Source: DATJMJ01 sp035503975 (GTDB lineage: Bacteria; Actinomycetota; Acidimicrobiia; Acidimicrobiales; Palsa-688). From it: a stretch of 39,347 nucleotides of DNA. The position numbers and the translations under genes were made by a program. Below are positions 6,810 to 14,997 of this stretch, piece after piece. Within the stretch, counting starts at the first letter, position 1; every line of letters starts with the position of its first letter. Location of the stretch: positions 1 to 39,347 of the forward strand of contig DATJST010000130.1 of assembly GCA_035503975.1 (NCBI GenBank). The letters run 5' to 3'. The notes under the pieces are model-generated. The model saw nothing but the letters and a program-made list of their open reading frames with translations. It was not told the DNA's origin and did no database searches.

Positions 6810-8615
6810 ATGAGCACGGTCACCACCTCCACGCCCCAGGAAAAGATCCGCAACCTGTCGATCGTCGCGCACATCGACCACGGTAAGTCGACCCTGTCCG
6901 ACCGCATCCTGGAGCTGACTGGCGCGGTCAGCCCTCGGGAGATGCGCGACCAGTACCTGGACTCGATGGACATCGAGCGCGAACGCGGCATCACCATCAA
7001 GGCCCAAAACGTCCGGGTCTACTGGAACGGCCACACGGTGCACCTGATCGACACCCCGGGGCACGTCGACTTCGGCTACGAAGTCAGCCGCAGCTTGGCG
7101 GCCTGCGAAGGTGTGGTGCTCCTGGTGGACGCCGCACAAGGGATCGAGGCGCAGACCCTCGCCCACGCCTACCTGGCACTCGAGCACGACCTCGAGATCG
7201 TCGCCGTGCTCAACAAGATCGACTTGCCGGCAGCCGACCCCGAACGCTGCGCGGCCGAGATCGACAGCGTCCTTGGCATCCCTGCGTCCCAGATCCTCAA
7301 GGTGTCGGCTAAGACCGGCGAGGGCGTGCCCGAGCTGCTCGACGCCATATGCGAGCGCATACCTCCCCCACGCGGCAGCGCCGCGGCACCGCTTCAAGCG
7401 CTCATTTTCGACTCGTACTACGACCAGTACCGCGGGGTAATAAGCGCCGTGCGAGTCGTGAACGGGGTGCTCTCGGCCGCCTCGAAATTACGCTTCATGC
7501 AAACGGGCCGGGTGCACGAGGTCGAGGAGATCGGCGTACGCCTCCCGGCACCGACGGAGGTCCAGGCGCTCGGACCGGGCGAGGTTGGCTACCTGATCGC
7601 CGGCATCAAGGACGTCGGCGAAGCGCGCAGCGGCGAGACGGTGACCGAGGCGGGGCATCCGGCGGCGGACGCGCTGGAGGGCTACCAGGAGCCAAAACCT
7701 ATGGTGTTCTGCGGGCTTTACCCTGTTGACGGTGATGAGTTCGAGTCGCTCCGCGACGCCTTGGAGAAATTACGGCTGAGCGACTCCTCCGTCTCGTACC
7801 AGCCCGAGTCCTCCGCCGCGCTCGGGTTCGGCTTTCGCTGCGGGTTCCTCGGCCTGCTCCACATGGACATCGTCCGCGAACGGCTCGAGCGGGAGTTTGA
7901 CCTATCCCTGATCGCCACGGCACCGAGCGTCGAATATGTAGCCAAGCTCACCGATGGCGGAGAGGTGCGCCTGCACAGCCCTTCAGAAATGCCTCCGCCA
8001 CAAAAGATACAAGAGATCGATGAGCCCTACATCCAGGCCACCATGCTGCTGCCGACCGAGAACACGGGCACGGTAATGGAGCTTTGCCAGACGCGACGGG
8101 GCGAGATGGTGCGCATGGAGTACCTCTCGCCGGAACGGGTCGAACTTGTCTACAAGATCCCTTTGGCGGAAGTGGTGATGGACTTCTTCGACGCGCTAAA
8201 GAGCCGGACCAAGGGCTACGCCAGCTTGGACTACGAACCCGCGGGCTTCTTCCCTGGCGAGCTCGTAAAGATAGACATCCTGCTGAACGGTGTCCCGGTG
8301 GATGCCTTCAGTGCCATCGTGCACCGCTCGGACATGATGGAGTACGGACGCCGCATGACCGAAAAGCTGCGCGAGCTGATCCCCCGCCAACTGTTCGACG
8401 TGCCTATCCAGGCGGCCGTTGCCGGCAAGATCGTCGCCCGCGAAACGGTCAAGGCCAAGCGCAAGGACGTGCTGGCCAAGTGTTACGGCGGCGACATCAC
8501 CCGCAAGCGCAAGCTGCTCGAGAAGCAGAAAGAGGGCAAGAAGCGCATGAAGAACATCGGGCGGGTCGAAGTCCCTCAGGAGGCGTTCATCCAAGCCCTC
8601 CGGCTGGAAAGTTAG
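6810..8615 (+). CDS. lepA: Elongation factor 4 (LepA), ribosomal back-translocase GTPase
   Basis: LepA is a translational GTPase that acts on stalled or initiating 70S ribosomes. The 601-residue product is full length. GTPase motifs: G1 AHIDHGKST (20-28), G2 RGITI, G3 DTPGH, G4 NKID, G5 SAKTG. These are followed by domain II, the EF-G-like domains III and V, and the LepA-specific C-terminal domain (DVLAKCYGGDITRKRKLLEKQK, then GRVEVPQEAFIQAL). The ATG start at 6810 has AGGA about six bases upstream. The gene ends seven bases before a long inverted repeat that likely terminates transcription. Confidence 0.97.
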   Translation: MSTVTTSTPQEKIRNLSIVAHIDHGKSTLSDRILELTGAVSPREMRDQYLDSMDIERERGITIKAQNVRVYWNGHTVHLIDTPGHVDFGYEVSRSLAACEGVVLLVDAAQGIEAQTLAHAYLALEHDLEIVAVLNKIDLPAADPERCAAEIDSVLGIPASQILKVSAKTGEGVPELLDAICERIPPPRGSAAAPLQALIFDSYYDQYRGVISAVRVVNGVLSAASKLRFMQTGRVHEVEEIGVRLPAPTEVQALGPGEVGYLIAGIKDVGEARSGETVTEAGHPAADALEGYQEPKPMVFCGLYPVDGDEFESLRDALEKLRLSDSSVSYQPESSAALGFGFRCGFLGLLHMDIVRERLEREFDLSLIATAPSVEYVAKLTDGGEVRLHSPSEMPPPQKIQEIDEPYIQATMLLPTENTGTVMELCQTRRGEMVRMEYLSPERVELVYKIPLAEVVMDFFDALKSRTKGYASLDYEPAGFFPGELVKIDILLNGVPVDAFSAIVHRSDMMEYGRRMTEKLRELIPRQLFDVPIQAAVAGKIVARETVKAKRKDVLAKCYGGDITRKRKLLEKQKEGKKRMKNIGRVEVPQEAFIQALRLES

Positions 8616-8621
8616 CCTGTA

Positions 8622-8670
8622 CGGGTAGATACGGAAACTTAGCCGGCACGGGTAGATCCGTATCTACCCG
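8622..8670. terminator. Alternative-hairpin terminator between lepA and exporter gene
   Basis: CGGGTAGATACGGA (8622-8635) is the exact reverse complement of bases 8657-8670, giving a 14-bp stem with a 21-base loop. The right arm can instead pair locally: CGGGTAGAT (8649-8657), loop CCGT, ATCTACCCG (8662-8670), a perfect 9-bp stem. The two folds exclude each other. It lies between convergent genes and has no strong T-run on either side. Confidence 0.6.
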
Positions 8671-8685
8671 CGCCGGGCGGCTTAT

Positions 8686-9330
8686 TCAGTTCTTGCGGCC
8701 GGTGGCCGCCAGGCTCACGCCTAAGCCGATCATTACCAGGCCCCCGGCCCCCCCGATAGCGGCGAGGCGCTTAGGGGAACTTGAGAGCCAGTGGCTGGCG
8801 GTGCCGGCCGCTAGCGCCCAGACACTGTCCAGGATCACTGAGATCAGCGGAAAGAGGGCACCCAACTGGAGGAGCTGCCACGTAGCGGTGCCCGCACCCG
8901 GTGCGGTGAACTGAGGCAGGGCGATCACAAAAAAGGCAATAGTCTTCGGGTTCATAGCGCCGACGACGAAGCCGTCACGCAATGCGCGCCGGGCACTGAT
9001 CGGTGCGGCGCGAGCGGCGATGGCCCGGGCCAAACTGTGACGGTGCCGCACCGCCTGCACGCCGAGGAACACGATGTACGCCGCGCCGACCAATTTCACC
9101 ACGGTGAACACCTGAGCCGAGCGCTCGACGACACCCCCGACGCCGAGGGCGACCGCCGCGACCTGGCTCGCCACGCCGGCGGCGTTGCCGATCACATTGA
9201 GCAGCGCCGTCGTCCGGCCCGCGGTCAGGGCCCGGCTGATGGTGAACAGGACGCTCGGCCCGGGTGCGGCGATCACGACCGCCGACACCGCGGCGAAGGC
9301 TGCCAGATGCGCGGCGGGGACCACGGTCAA
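8686..9330 (-). CDS. LysE/RhtB-family amino-acid or metabolite exporter
   Basis: A membrane exporter of the LysE superfamily, 214 residues, the usual size. The family signature APGPSVLFTISRALTAGR lies near residues 22-39, inside and after the first hydrophobic segment. About five or six hydrophobic segments can be traced. The characteristic NPKTIAFFVIALPQF segment sits near 125-139. The substrate cannot be predicted. The first possible start is TTG at 9330 and a GTG two codons later is equally likely; neither has a clear ribosome site. It lies 33 bases downstream of the stop end of no other exporter gene; its upstream neighbour region abuts the FAD enzyme gene, read in the same direction, but transcription flows from the FAD gene toward it, so the two may be co-transcribed. 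Confidence 0.88.
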   Translation of the reverse strand: MTVVPAAHLAAFAAVSAVVIAAPGPSVLFTISRALTAGRTTALLNVIGNAAGVASQVAAVALGVGGVVERSAQVFTVVKLVGAAYIVFLGVQAVRHRHSLARAIAARAAPISARRALRDGFVVGAMNPKTIAFFVIALPQFTAPGAGTATWQLLQLGALFPLISVILDSVWALAAGTASHWLSSSPKRLAAIGGAGGLVMIGLGVSLAATGRKN

Positions 9331-9363
9331 CGAGGGTACCCGGCATAACCGGGGGCAACGCGC

Positions 9364-11112
9364 TTATTTGTGCGGCAGAGGGATGGACTGGCGGAAGTGG
9401 AAGAAGTCATCAGGGTCCCACTTTGCCTTGACCATCCGTAAACGGGCCAGGTTGGAGCCGTAGTAGGCGTGCTGCCAGTCGGCGAGGTAAGGGTCGATGT
9501 AGTTCTGGTACGCCTCTCCGCTGGCGTAGAGCCGGAGCGATTGGTGCCAACCCTGTAGCCACGAGCGCGCACTTTGTACGGTCGTCGTGCTCACGCCGGG
9601 AGAGAAGACCGTGGCGTACTGGGCGCTGGCTACGCCATGGCGGTGGACAAAGGCCGTTGCCTCCGGCCTCACCCGGTTGACCGCACCGCCCCAGGAATCG
9701 AACACCGCAGTGCCTGCTTGGCCATCGGCCTGGCGTTGCTCGAGGCCCGCGAGGACCACAGCGGTGCCCGCGTCGTCGAGGACGCGGTTGAAGATATCGG
9801 ACTTGGCCACCGTCACCGAGCGCGGCAAGGTGCCGCCCGGGTACTTGCCCGCCAGGTGACAGGCCGCCTGGGAAAGGCCCGAGCACCCGCCTTCGATGTA
9901 CATTGCGTCCTCGAAGCCGTTTTGGCCCAGGACCTGGCCGGTGGGTTGGCCAACGACAGCAAATAACTTCGCCAGTTGAGCCTGAGCACCGGCCGCGGTG
10001 CCTGCCCACACCCCGTTCAGGTGGACACGCGGTGCCCCAGCGGCCCCGAGGGCTTCGAGGAGCAGGTCCGACCAGAGCTCGTCGGGTGCTGCTTGCATCC
10101 ATTGCATCCACGCCGGCAGCACCTGGGCGGCAGCTTCCCATGGCCAATCGGCGCCGAAAAGCGCCAGGTCCGTCACCGGGAAAGTGGAGAACTCGAACCT
10201 GGTGACGATCCCGAAGTTGCCCCCTCCTCCGCCGCGGCATGCCCAATAGAGGTCTTCATTGCTGCCCGGTCCCGCTCGCACGACATCCCCGCCTGCGGTG
10301 ACGACCTCCAGGCCGGTGACCCGGTCGCATGTGAGGCCATGGAGGCGGCCCATGACCCCGATGCCGCCACCCAGGGTCAAGCCGGCAACCCCCACCGTCG
10401 GGCATGACCCGGCGGGGATGGAGGCGCCTTGCGCCGCTAAGCCGGAGTACACGTCGATCAGGCGGGTGCCGGCGCCAACTTCGGCGATTTTTCCTTTGGG
10501 CCCTTCGACGTTGAGCGAGACCGCATCCATCATGCTGACGTCGACCACCAAACCCGAGCAGGTCGAGTAACCGCCGTAGCTGTGGCCGCCGCTCCGAGCA
10601 ACGAGCGCCAAGCCGTGGTCACGGGCGAAGGTGATACAGCGAGCGACATCTCCGGCCGTGGTACAAAAAGCAATGGCGGCCGGCCGTACCGAGTCGAAGA
10701 TCGGGTCGTACAACTCGGCATCCGACGCATAGGTCGCACTCCCCGGTCGCGAAACGCGACCCGGCAGGGACTCCGACAGCGCTTGCCAGTCGGCCTCCCT
10801 CACAGGACGTGGCGGCGAGGTCGAGGTCGAGGTCGAGGTCGTGGCGGGCACGGTCGTGGTCGTCGTGGCCGTCGTGGCCGTCGTGGTCGTCGTGGTGCTC
10901 GTCGTCGTGGTCGCTGTCGTGGTCGCCGTGGCGGGAACCGCTTTGGTTGGCGTCGGTGGTGCGCTCGAAGTGGCGCGAGCCGAACGGGAGGCGGAACCGG
11001 CCGGGTGCCCCCCACAAGCCGCCGCGACCGCTGAGATGCCTCCCAGAGCACCTGCACGGAGCAGGGCCCGCCGGCTCAACCGGGGTACCGGCGGCCGCGG
11101 CGCACTACCCAT
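9364..11112 (-). CDS. Exported FAD-linked oxidase of the berberine-bridge (BBE) type
   Basis: A 582-residue flavoenzyme, probably an oligosaccharide or alcohol oxidase. The N-terminus has a twin-arginine motif (SRRALLRAG, residues 13-21) and a lipobox-like Ala-Ala-Ala-Cys ending at Cys33, so a Tat-exported lipoprotein is likely. Residues about 50-98 are a Thr-rich linker. The FAD-binding domain has RSGGHSYGGY, whose His attaches FAD, and PAGSCPTVGV, whose Cys matches the second (6-S-cysteinyl) attachment site of BBE and GOOX enzymes. The C-terminal BBE module is intact (YQNYIDPYLADWQHAYYG, then DPDDFFHFRQSIP). I prefer the ATG at 11112 over an upstream TTG at 11154, because the TTG coincides with a possible -35 box. 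The 33-base gap to the exporter gene suggests co-transcription. Confidence 0.9.
   Translation of the reverse strand: MGSAPRPPVPRLSRRALLRAGALGGISAVAAACGGHPAGSASRSARATSSAPPTPTKAVPATATTTATTTTSTTTTTTATTATTTTTVPATTSTSTSTSPPRPVREADWQALSESLPGRVSRPGSATYASDAELYDPIFDSVRPAAIAFCTTAGDVARCITFARDHGLALVARSGGHSYGGYSTCSGLVVDVSMMDAVSLNVEGPKGKIAEVGAGTRLIDVYSGLAAQGASIPAGSCPTVGVAGLTLGGGIGVMGRLHGLTCDRVTGLEVVTAGGDVVRAGPGSNEDLYWACRGGGGGNFGIVTRFEFSTFPVTDLALFGADWPWEAAAQVLPAWMQWMQAAPDELWSDLLLEALGAAGAPRVHLNGVWAGTAAGAQAQLAKLFAVVGQPTGQVLGQNGFEDAMYIEGGCSGLSQAACHLAGKYPGGTLPRSVTVAKSDIFNRVLDDAGTAVVLAGLEQRQADGQAGTAVFDSWGGAVNRVRPEATAFVHRHGVASAQYATVFSPGVSTTTVQSARSWLQGWHQSLRLYASGEAYQNYIDPYLADWQHAYYGSNLARLRMVKAKWDPDDFFHFRQSIPLPHK
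10806..10935. repeat. Low-complexity segment encoding a Thr-rich linker
   Basis: The plus strand is a run of GTCGTGGTC and GAGGTC-like triplets. On the minus strand it encodes the Thr/Ala/Ser linker of the FAD oxidase. It is a simple-sequence tract and probably variable in length between strains. Confidence 0.85.
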
Positions 11113-11122
11113 GAGCAGTGAC

Positions 11123-11154
11123 GATATAAGTGCGGCGAGCCTCGAGGTGGTCAA
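11123..11154 (-). promoter_or_regulatory. Candidate promoter of the FAD oxidase gene
   Basis: Minus strand: TTGACC (11154-11149) as -35 and TATATC (11128-11123) as -10. The 20-base spacer is longer than ideal. Transcription would start roughly at the ATG (11112), which has no ribosome site, so the message may be leaderless. Confidence 0.35.
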
Positions 11155-11230
11155 CCTCGTAGGGGGCCCCTGCCCAAACGCCTTGCGCGATCACTGGCCG
11201 CGGCACCGCGGGGGACGTCCGCGATCTGGG

Positions 11231-11440
11231 CCGAAACGTCCAAGAGTGCGGCGAAACCCTCCAAGAGTGCGGCGAAACCTCCAAGAGTGACCCGCGGAAC
11301 GGCGCATTGCCAGCTCCGACCTGGGCAAATGCGAGAAACGTCGGCTTCCGGCAGCGCACTCTTGGAGGTTTCAGGCCACTCTTGGAGGGTTCCCGGGCCA
11401 CTCTTGGAGGTTTCGGGCCACTCTTGGAGGTTTCGGGTCG
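11231..11440. repeat. Inverted array of seven 20-22 bp repeats
   Basis: Three units of the form CGAAAC(C)TCCAAGAGTG lie at about 11232-11248, 11252-11269 and 11272-11289. After a 67-base centre come four reverse-complement units CACTCTTGGAGGTTTCGGG, starting at 11357, 11377, 11399 and 11419. Core-to-core spacings are 21 and 20 on the left, and 20, 22 and 20 on the right. Spacings that are not multiples of three rule out a repeat protein. The two arms can pair into a stem of about 60 bp. The array fills the gene-free stretch between the GH116 stop and the FAD oxidase start. The rest of that gap (11155-11230) holds nothing I recognise. Confidence 0.9.
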
Positions 11441-11485
11441 GCCGCCGTTGCACGTCCAGGACCGCCGCCGCCACCACGTTGACGG

Positions 11486-14092
11486 CTAGTCCGGCCCGGG
11501 GAGCAATTCATAGCGCCCCTGGCCGTGAACACCCGGTTCGACGGTGCGGTACATGATCGGCCCGACACGCACCCGCGAAATGCTTACCTCGCCTCCCAGC
11601 ACGTGCAGGTGGGCCGGTGCCGCACCACCCTGGTCCGGTACCGCTCCGTGCTCGAGCGTGCCCCACGCCGTCCCGTTGGACCAAAACCAAGAGCTTGCGC
11701 CGTCCGGGCACGCAAATGACATCACTTCTTCGCTGGCGTTATAGCCAAATCCCGTCAGCGCCACGACGAGCCCCCAGCTCGCCAGGGCCCGGGCATAATG
11801 ATGGCCGCACTCGGCTTCGTCGAAGGGGTTCCTCCTGCGGCCCGAGTACCTCTCCCGCGCGGCGGCAACTACGTCCTCGGCCAGCGCGGGCTCCCCTGCT
11901 TGGGCTAAGGCGACGGCGTAGACATACTCGAGGCCCGTCCAGACTTCGCACCAGTACGGCAGAGGGTGCTCGGGTAACCCGCCCGGGTAGGCCGCCACCA
12001 CGTGGCCTCGTTCACCCCGAACAGCGTAAGTGCGCATGTAATTAGTCCACTCGCCGAAGTCGGCGACATAGTTCAGGTGGTGGATGCTGGCAAGAGCGGC
12101 CTTCACGTGGTCTGGGCGTAGCACGGGCCCCAGGCCGGCCAGCTGCGCGTAAGCGTGGCCGACCAGCTGGTCCAGGATGCAGCCGTCCCCTATCTGGAAC
12201 TCGGGGTCCCGAGCGTCCTCGGCGCCCATAGACGTGTCCCGCAGCCGCGCCGGCACCCTGGAGAAATCGCCAGGAGGTACGACCCTTTGGCAGTAGTACG
12301 AGCCGTTGAACAGCTGCTCCTCGGTTGCGGCCGAACCATTCGCGACGAGCCTGGCGCAGAGCGCGGAGAATTCGACGTCCCCCACCGCAGCCGCCATTTG
12401 CTGGGCGGCCTTTAGGGCGGCCAGGTACCAGGACTGCACCACCGGGTTCGGCCCGAAGTACTCGACATCCATAGTGTTGTGCTGGGGACCTTCGGCGAGG
12501 CCGTCACCGTCGCCGTCCCAACCGCCTTCGGTCCACGCGAACTCGAGGGTGCGTCGGCACGCCGGCCAGAGTTGCTGCAGCCACTCGGTGCCGCCGAACA
12601 GCCTCCACTCCCGATAGAGCTTGAGGATGCAACCGAACTGCCCGTCGGCCGCCACCTGCTTGCGCTCTCGTGCGCGGTCCAGAGGCAGGAGCACGCGAAA
12701 GCTCATCGCCCCGTCATCGCCGGTGGCGTAGAGGAACTCGAGTTCACGCATACGCCGGGCGAGGCCGCCGAACAGAGACGGAGTGGCCATGTCGTAGTTC
12801 CACACGTGGGTACAGCTGCCAAGACAGCTGCCGACGTGGTCGAGGCAACCTTCCCAACCCATCGGGTCGCCGTCGGCGGTACGGAAGAACGTCTGGCTAC
12901 GCAACGTGCTCAGGTTGAACAGGGCCGCTTCCTTCACCACCGGGGGCAGGTCGCTGGCCCAAAAAGCGGAGACAAACTTCTCGGTGACGGCCCGGAGCTC
13001 GGGCAGCTGTTCGGCTTGGGTGGCGACGACCGCCCAGGCGTCGGCAAACGGCACGGCGTACGAGTTGCCCACAACGTCGGGGCCTGAAGCGCCGCCCGGG
13101 CCGCGAGGTCCCCAGATCCATGCCCTCCGGTGTGGGAAGTGCCAGCTGACCACGAACGTGACGTCGACGGCAGCCCGCGGGGGCAGGAGGCGGGATGTCC
13201 CCACCGTCCCTGCCAGGGCCGGCTCGTGCGTAGGCGACAGCTCGGATTGGTCCAGCCCCCAGCGACCCTCGCCGGGACGCCCGGTGGCCTCGAACTGGCG
13301 CCACATGGCGAGCAGGCCCTGGTTCCATTTCCCCGGGCCCCACGTGCTGCCCTCCCACGCACCGTCACCGAGCACTGCGGCCGCCACGGTCCCGAGATCC
13401 TCTGCGCCCGCCTCGAGCGCATCGTCTGAGAAGAGATAGCCGTGCAGGCGGCCTTCGGCGCGGGGGGCGGCACTGGGACGGCTCGGGCGGCCGGCCGCGC
13501 GCGAGGCGTGGCCCGGCCAGCATTCGAAGGAAAGCATCACGCTGCACTCGAGTGGGAAATCCTCGAGCGACACCAGTGTCACTGTCAATACTGCAATTGG
13601 TAGGCCACTTATTTCGGGGTCACCAGGGCAGAGCGGGTTGAAGGCCTCCACCGTCGCCGCGACGTGCGACCCCGGGCTGGACAGCACTACCCGCGCGAAA
13701 GGGTAGCTGGCCTGGTACTCGCAGTCCTCGAAGCGGGGCAATCCGGCCAAGGGTGCCGGAGAACCTTCGGCGCCTTGGACCTCGTAGTCGAACAGGGTGC
13801 CCTCGAGCACGCGCGCCTGAGCGGGGAGGCCCTGGCCTCGTGCCCAACAAGCGAGAAAACTAAGGTTCGACAATGAGCCCTTCGCCGGGCGGTTCTCTAG
13901 CTCCCAGTCCCGCAACTGGCCACGACCGCCGAAGCCGATGGTGCCCGTGCCGATGCCCCCCACGGGCATGGAAACGGCCATGCGGTCCGCGCCGACGTAC
14001 CTGCGTGCCACTGGCCATCCCTGCCGCCGCGACAGGTCGCGCCACCATGCCGGCTCGGCACCGGACGTCGACCGGTTAGGGGGAGCGAGCAC
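11486..14092 (-). CDS. GH116-type (GBA2/DUF608) glycosidase
   Basis: An 868-residue protein of the bile-acid beta-glucosidase/glucosylceramidase family, which cleaves beta-glucosides or related sugars. The N-terminal beta domain opens with MPVGGIGTGTIGFGGRGQLRDWE (first part near residues 42-56). The (alpha/alpha)6 barrel has GWEGCLDHVGSC, then CTHVWNYD near residue 427 and NTMDVEYFGPNP near 540, followed by WYLAALKAAQQMA. By alignment from memory, Asp in NTMD matches the GH116 acid/base. The Glu of WEG is my candidate nucleophile. There is no signal peptide, so it acts on imported substrate. The GTG start is poorly supported. It is the last gene of the lacI-led operon, 39 bases after the SDR gene. 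Confidence 0.85.
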   Translation of the reverse strand: MLAPPNRSTSGAEPAWWRDLSRRQGWPVARRYVGADRMAVSMPVGGIGTGTIGFGGRGQLRDWELENRPAKGSLSNLSFLACWARGQGLPAQARVLEGTLFDYEVQGAEGSPAPLAGLPRFEDCEYQASYPFARVVLSSPGSHVAATVEAFNPLCPGDPEISGLPIAVLTVTLVSLEDFPLECSVMLSFECWPGHASRAAGRPSRPSAAPRAEGRLHGYLFSDDALEAGAEDLGTVAAAVLGDGAWEGSTWGPGKWNQGLLAMWRQFEATGRPGEGRWGLDQSELSPTHEPALAGTVGTSRLLPPRAAVDVTFVVSWHFPHRRAWIWGPRGPGGASGPDVVGNSYAVPFADAWAVVATQAEQLPELRAVTEKFVSAFWASDLPPVVKEAALFNLSTLRSQTFFRTADGDPMGWEGCLDHVGSCLGSCTHVWNYDMATPSLFGGLARRMRELEFLYATGDDGAMSFRVLLPLDRARERKQVAADGQFGCILKLYREWRLFGGTEWLQQLWPACRRTLEFAWTEGGWDGDGDGLAEGPQHNTMDVEYFGPNPVVQSWYLAALKAAQQMAAAVGDVEFSALCARLVANGSAATEEQLFNGSYYCQRVVPPGDFSRVPARLRDTSMGAEDARDPEFQIGDGCILDQLVGHAYAQLAGLGPVLRPDHVKAALASIHHLNYVADFGEWTNYMRTYAVRGERGHVVAAYPGGLPEHPLPYWCEVWTGLEYVYAVALAQAGEPALAEDVVAAARERYSGRRRNPFDEAECGHHYARALASWGLVVALTGFGYNASEEVMSFACPDGASSWFWSNGTAWGTLEHGAVPDQGGAAPAHLHVLGGEVSISRVRVGPIMYRTVEPGVHGQGRYELLPGPD

Positions 14093-14131
14093 GTAGCCGG
14101 GCCTATGGTTGGGCTAGCGGCGGCCGGGGCG

Positions 14132-14914
14132 TTACCAAAGCGTGTAACCGCCGTCGGCTACAAGTGTTTCGCCGGTCACGAAGCTGGCCGCATCAGAAGC
14201 AAGGAAAACCACTGCGTTGGCCACCTCTTCGGGTTCGCCCATCCGGCCAAGCGGCGTACCTCCAACCCAGTAGTCGCGTAGGGTGTCGGTCCCGAAAAAG
14301 CGCTCCACCAGTGGCGTGCGGATGTAGCCCGGCGCCACGGCGTTCACCCGGACGCCGTGCGGCGCCCATTCTGCCGCCAGCGACTTGGTCAGCATGATCA
14401 CGCCGGCTTTGGACACGTTGTAAGCGACCTGAGGCTGCGGGCGGTTGACGATGAGCCCTGACATGGAGGCAATGCTGACGATGCTCCCGCGCCCGGCAGC
14501 GATCATGGGTACGCCGAAAACCTGGCTGCAGTAAAACACGCCCGAGAGGTTGACCTTCAACATCTGGTCCCAGTCCTCGACGGCCATTTCCTCGGCCGCC
14601 ACATTGTGCGCGATGCCGGCATTGTTGACCAGGACGTCGGCCTGAGCACCCCACTGAGCGGCGACCGCGTCTCGGGCGGCGCGGGCCTGATCATAGGACG
14701 AGACGTCGCATACTTGGGTCAGCACCTCGGCACCGCCGACCTCGTTGCGCAAACGAGCCGCTGCGTCGTCAAGATTGGCCTGGTCCAGGTCGAGGAGGGC
14801 GACCGACGCTCCGGCCGACGCCGACCGGAGCGCAATGGCAAAGCCGATCCCCCGCGCCCCTCCGGTCACGACCACCCGCCTGCCCTCCAACCTGTAAAGC
14901 GAGTTACCAGCCAT
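14132..14914 (-). CDS. SDR-family NAD(P)-dependent dehydrogenase
   Basis: A classical short-chain dehydrogenase of 260 residues. Cofactor motif TGGARGIG at 17-24, NNAG at 97-100, catalytic Ser150, Tyr165 and Lys169 (YNVSK), PGYIRTPL after the active site, and the usual end DGGYTLW. Such enzymes in sugar operons oxidise hydroxyls of polyols, sugars or aldonates; the precise substrate is not readable. ATG at 14914 is preferred to TTG at 14920, since AAGG lies about nine bases before the ATG. A GGGAGG further upstream precedes an out-of-frame ATG at 14936. The gene sits between the DeoC-like and GH116 genes of the same operon. Confidence 0.9.
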   Translation of the reverse strand: MAGNSLYRLEGRRVVVTGGARGIGFAIALRSASAGASVALLDLDQANLDDAAARLRNEVGGAEVLTQVCDVSSYDQARAARDAVAAQWGAQADVLVNNAGIAHNVAAEEMAVEDWDQMLKVNLSGVFYCSQVFGVPMIAAGRGSIVSIASMSGLIVNRPQPQVAYNVSKAGVIMLTKSLAAEWAPHGVRVNAVAPGYIRTPLVERFFGTDTLRDYWVGGTPLGRMGEPEEVANAVVFLASDAASFVTGETLVADGGYTLW

Positions 14915-14997
14915 GCTCAAGCCTTGCCCGTACCATGCAGTGACCTCCCTACCGTGCCAATGGCGCTCGAGTTCGCCCCGTCTGCGGGCTCAAAAGC

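Noticed and set aside
11231..11440. CRISPR array
   Set aside because: Units are about 20 bp with no unique spacers, orientation flips in the middle, and no cas genes are nearby.
11105..11556. Short open frames through the repeat array on both strands
   Set aside because: They owe their openness to high GC. The repeat spacing (20, 21, 22) breaks the reading phase, so no repeat protein is encoded.
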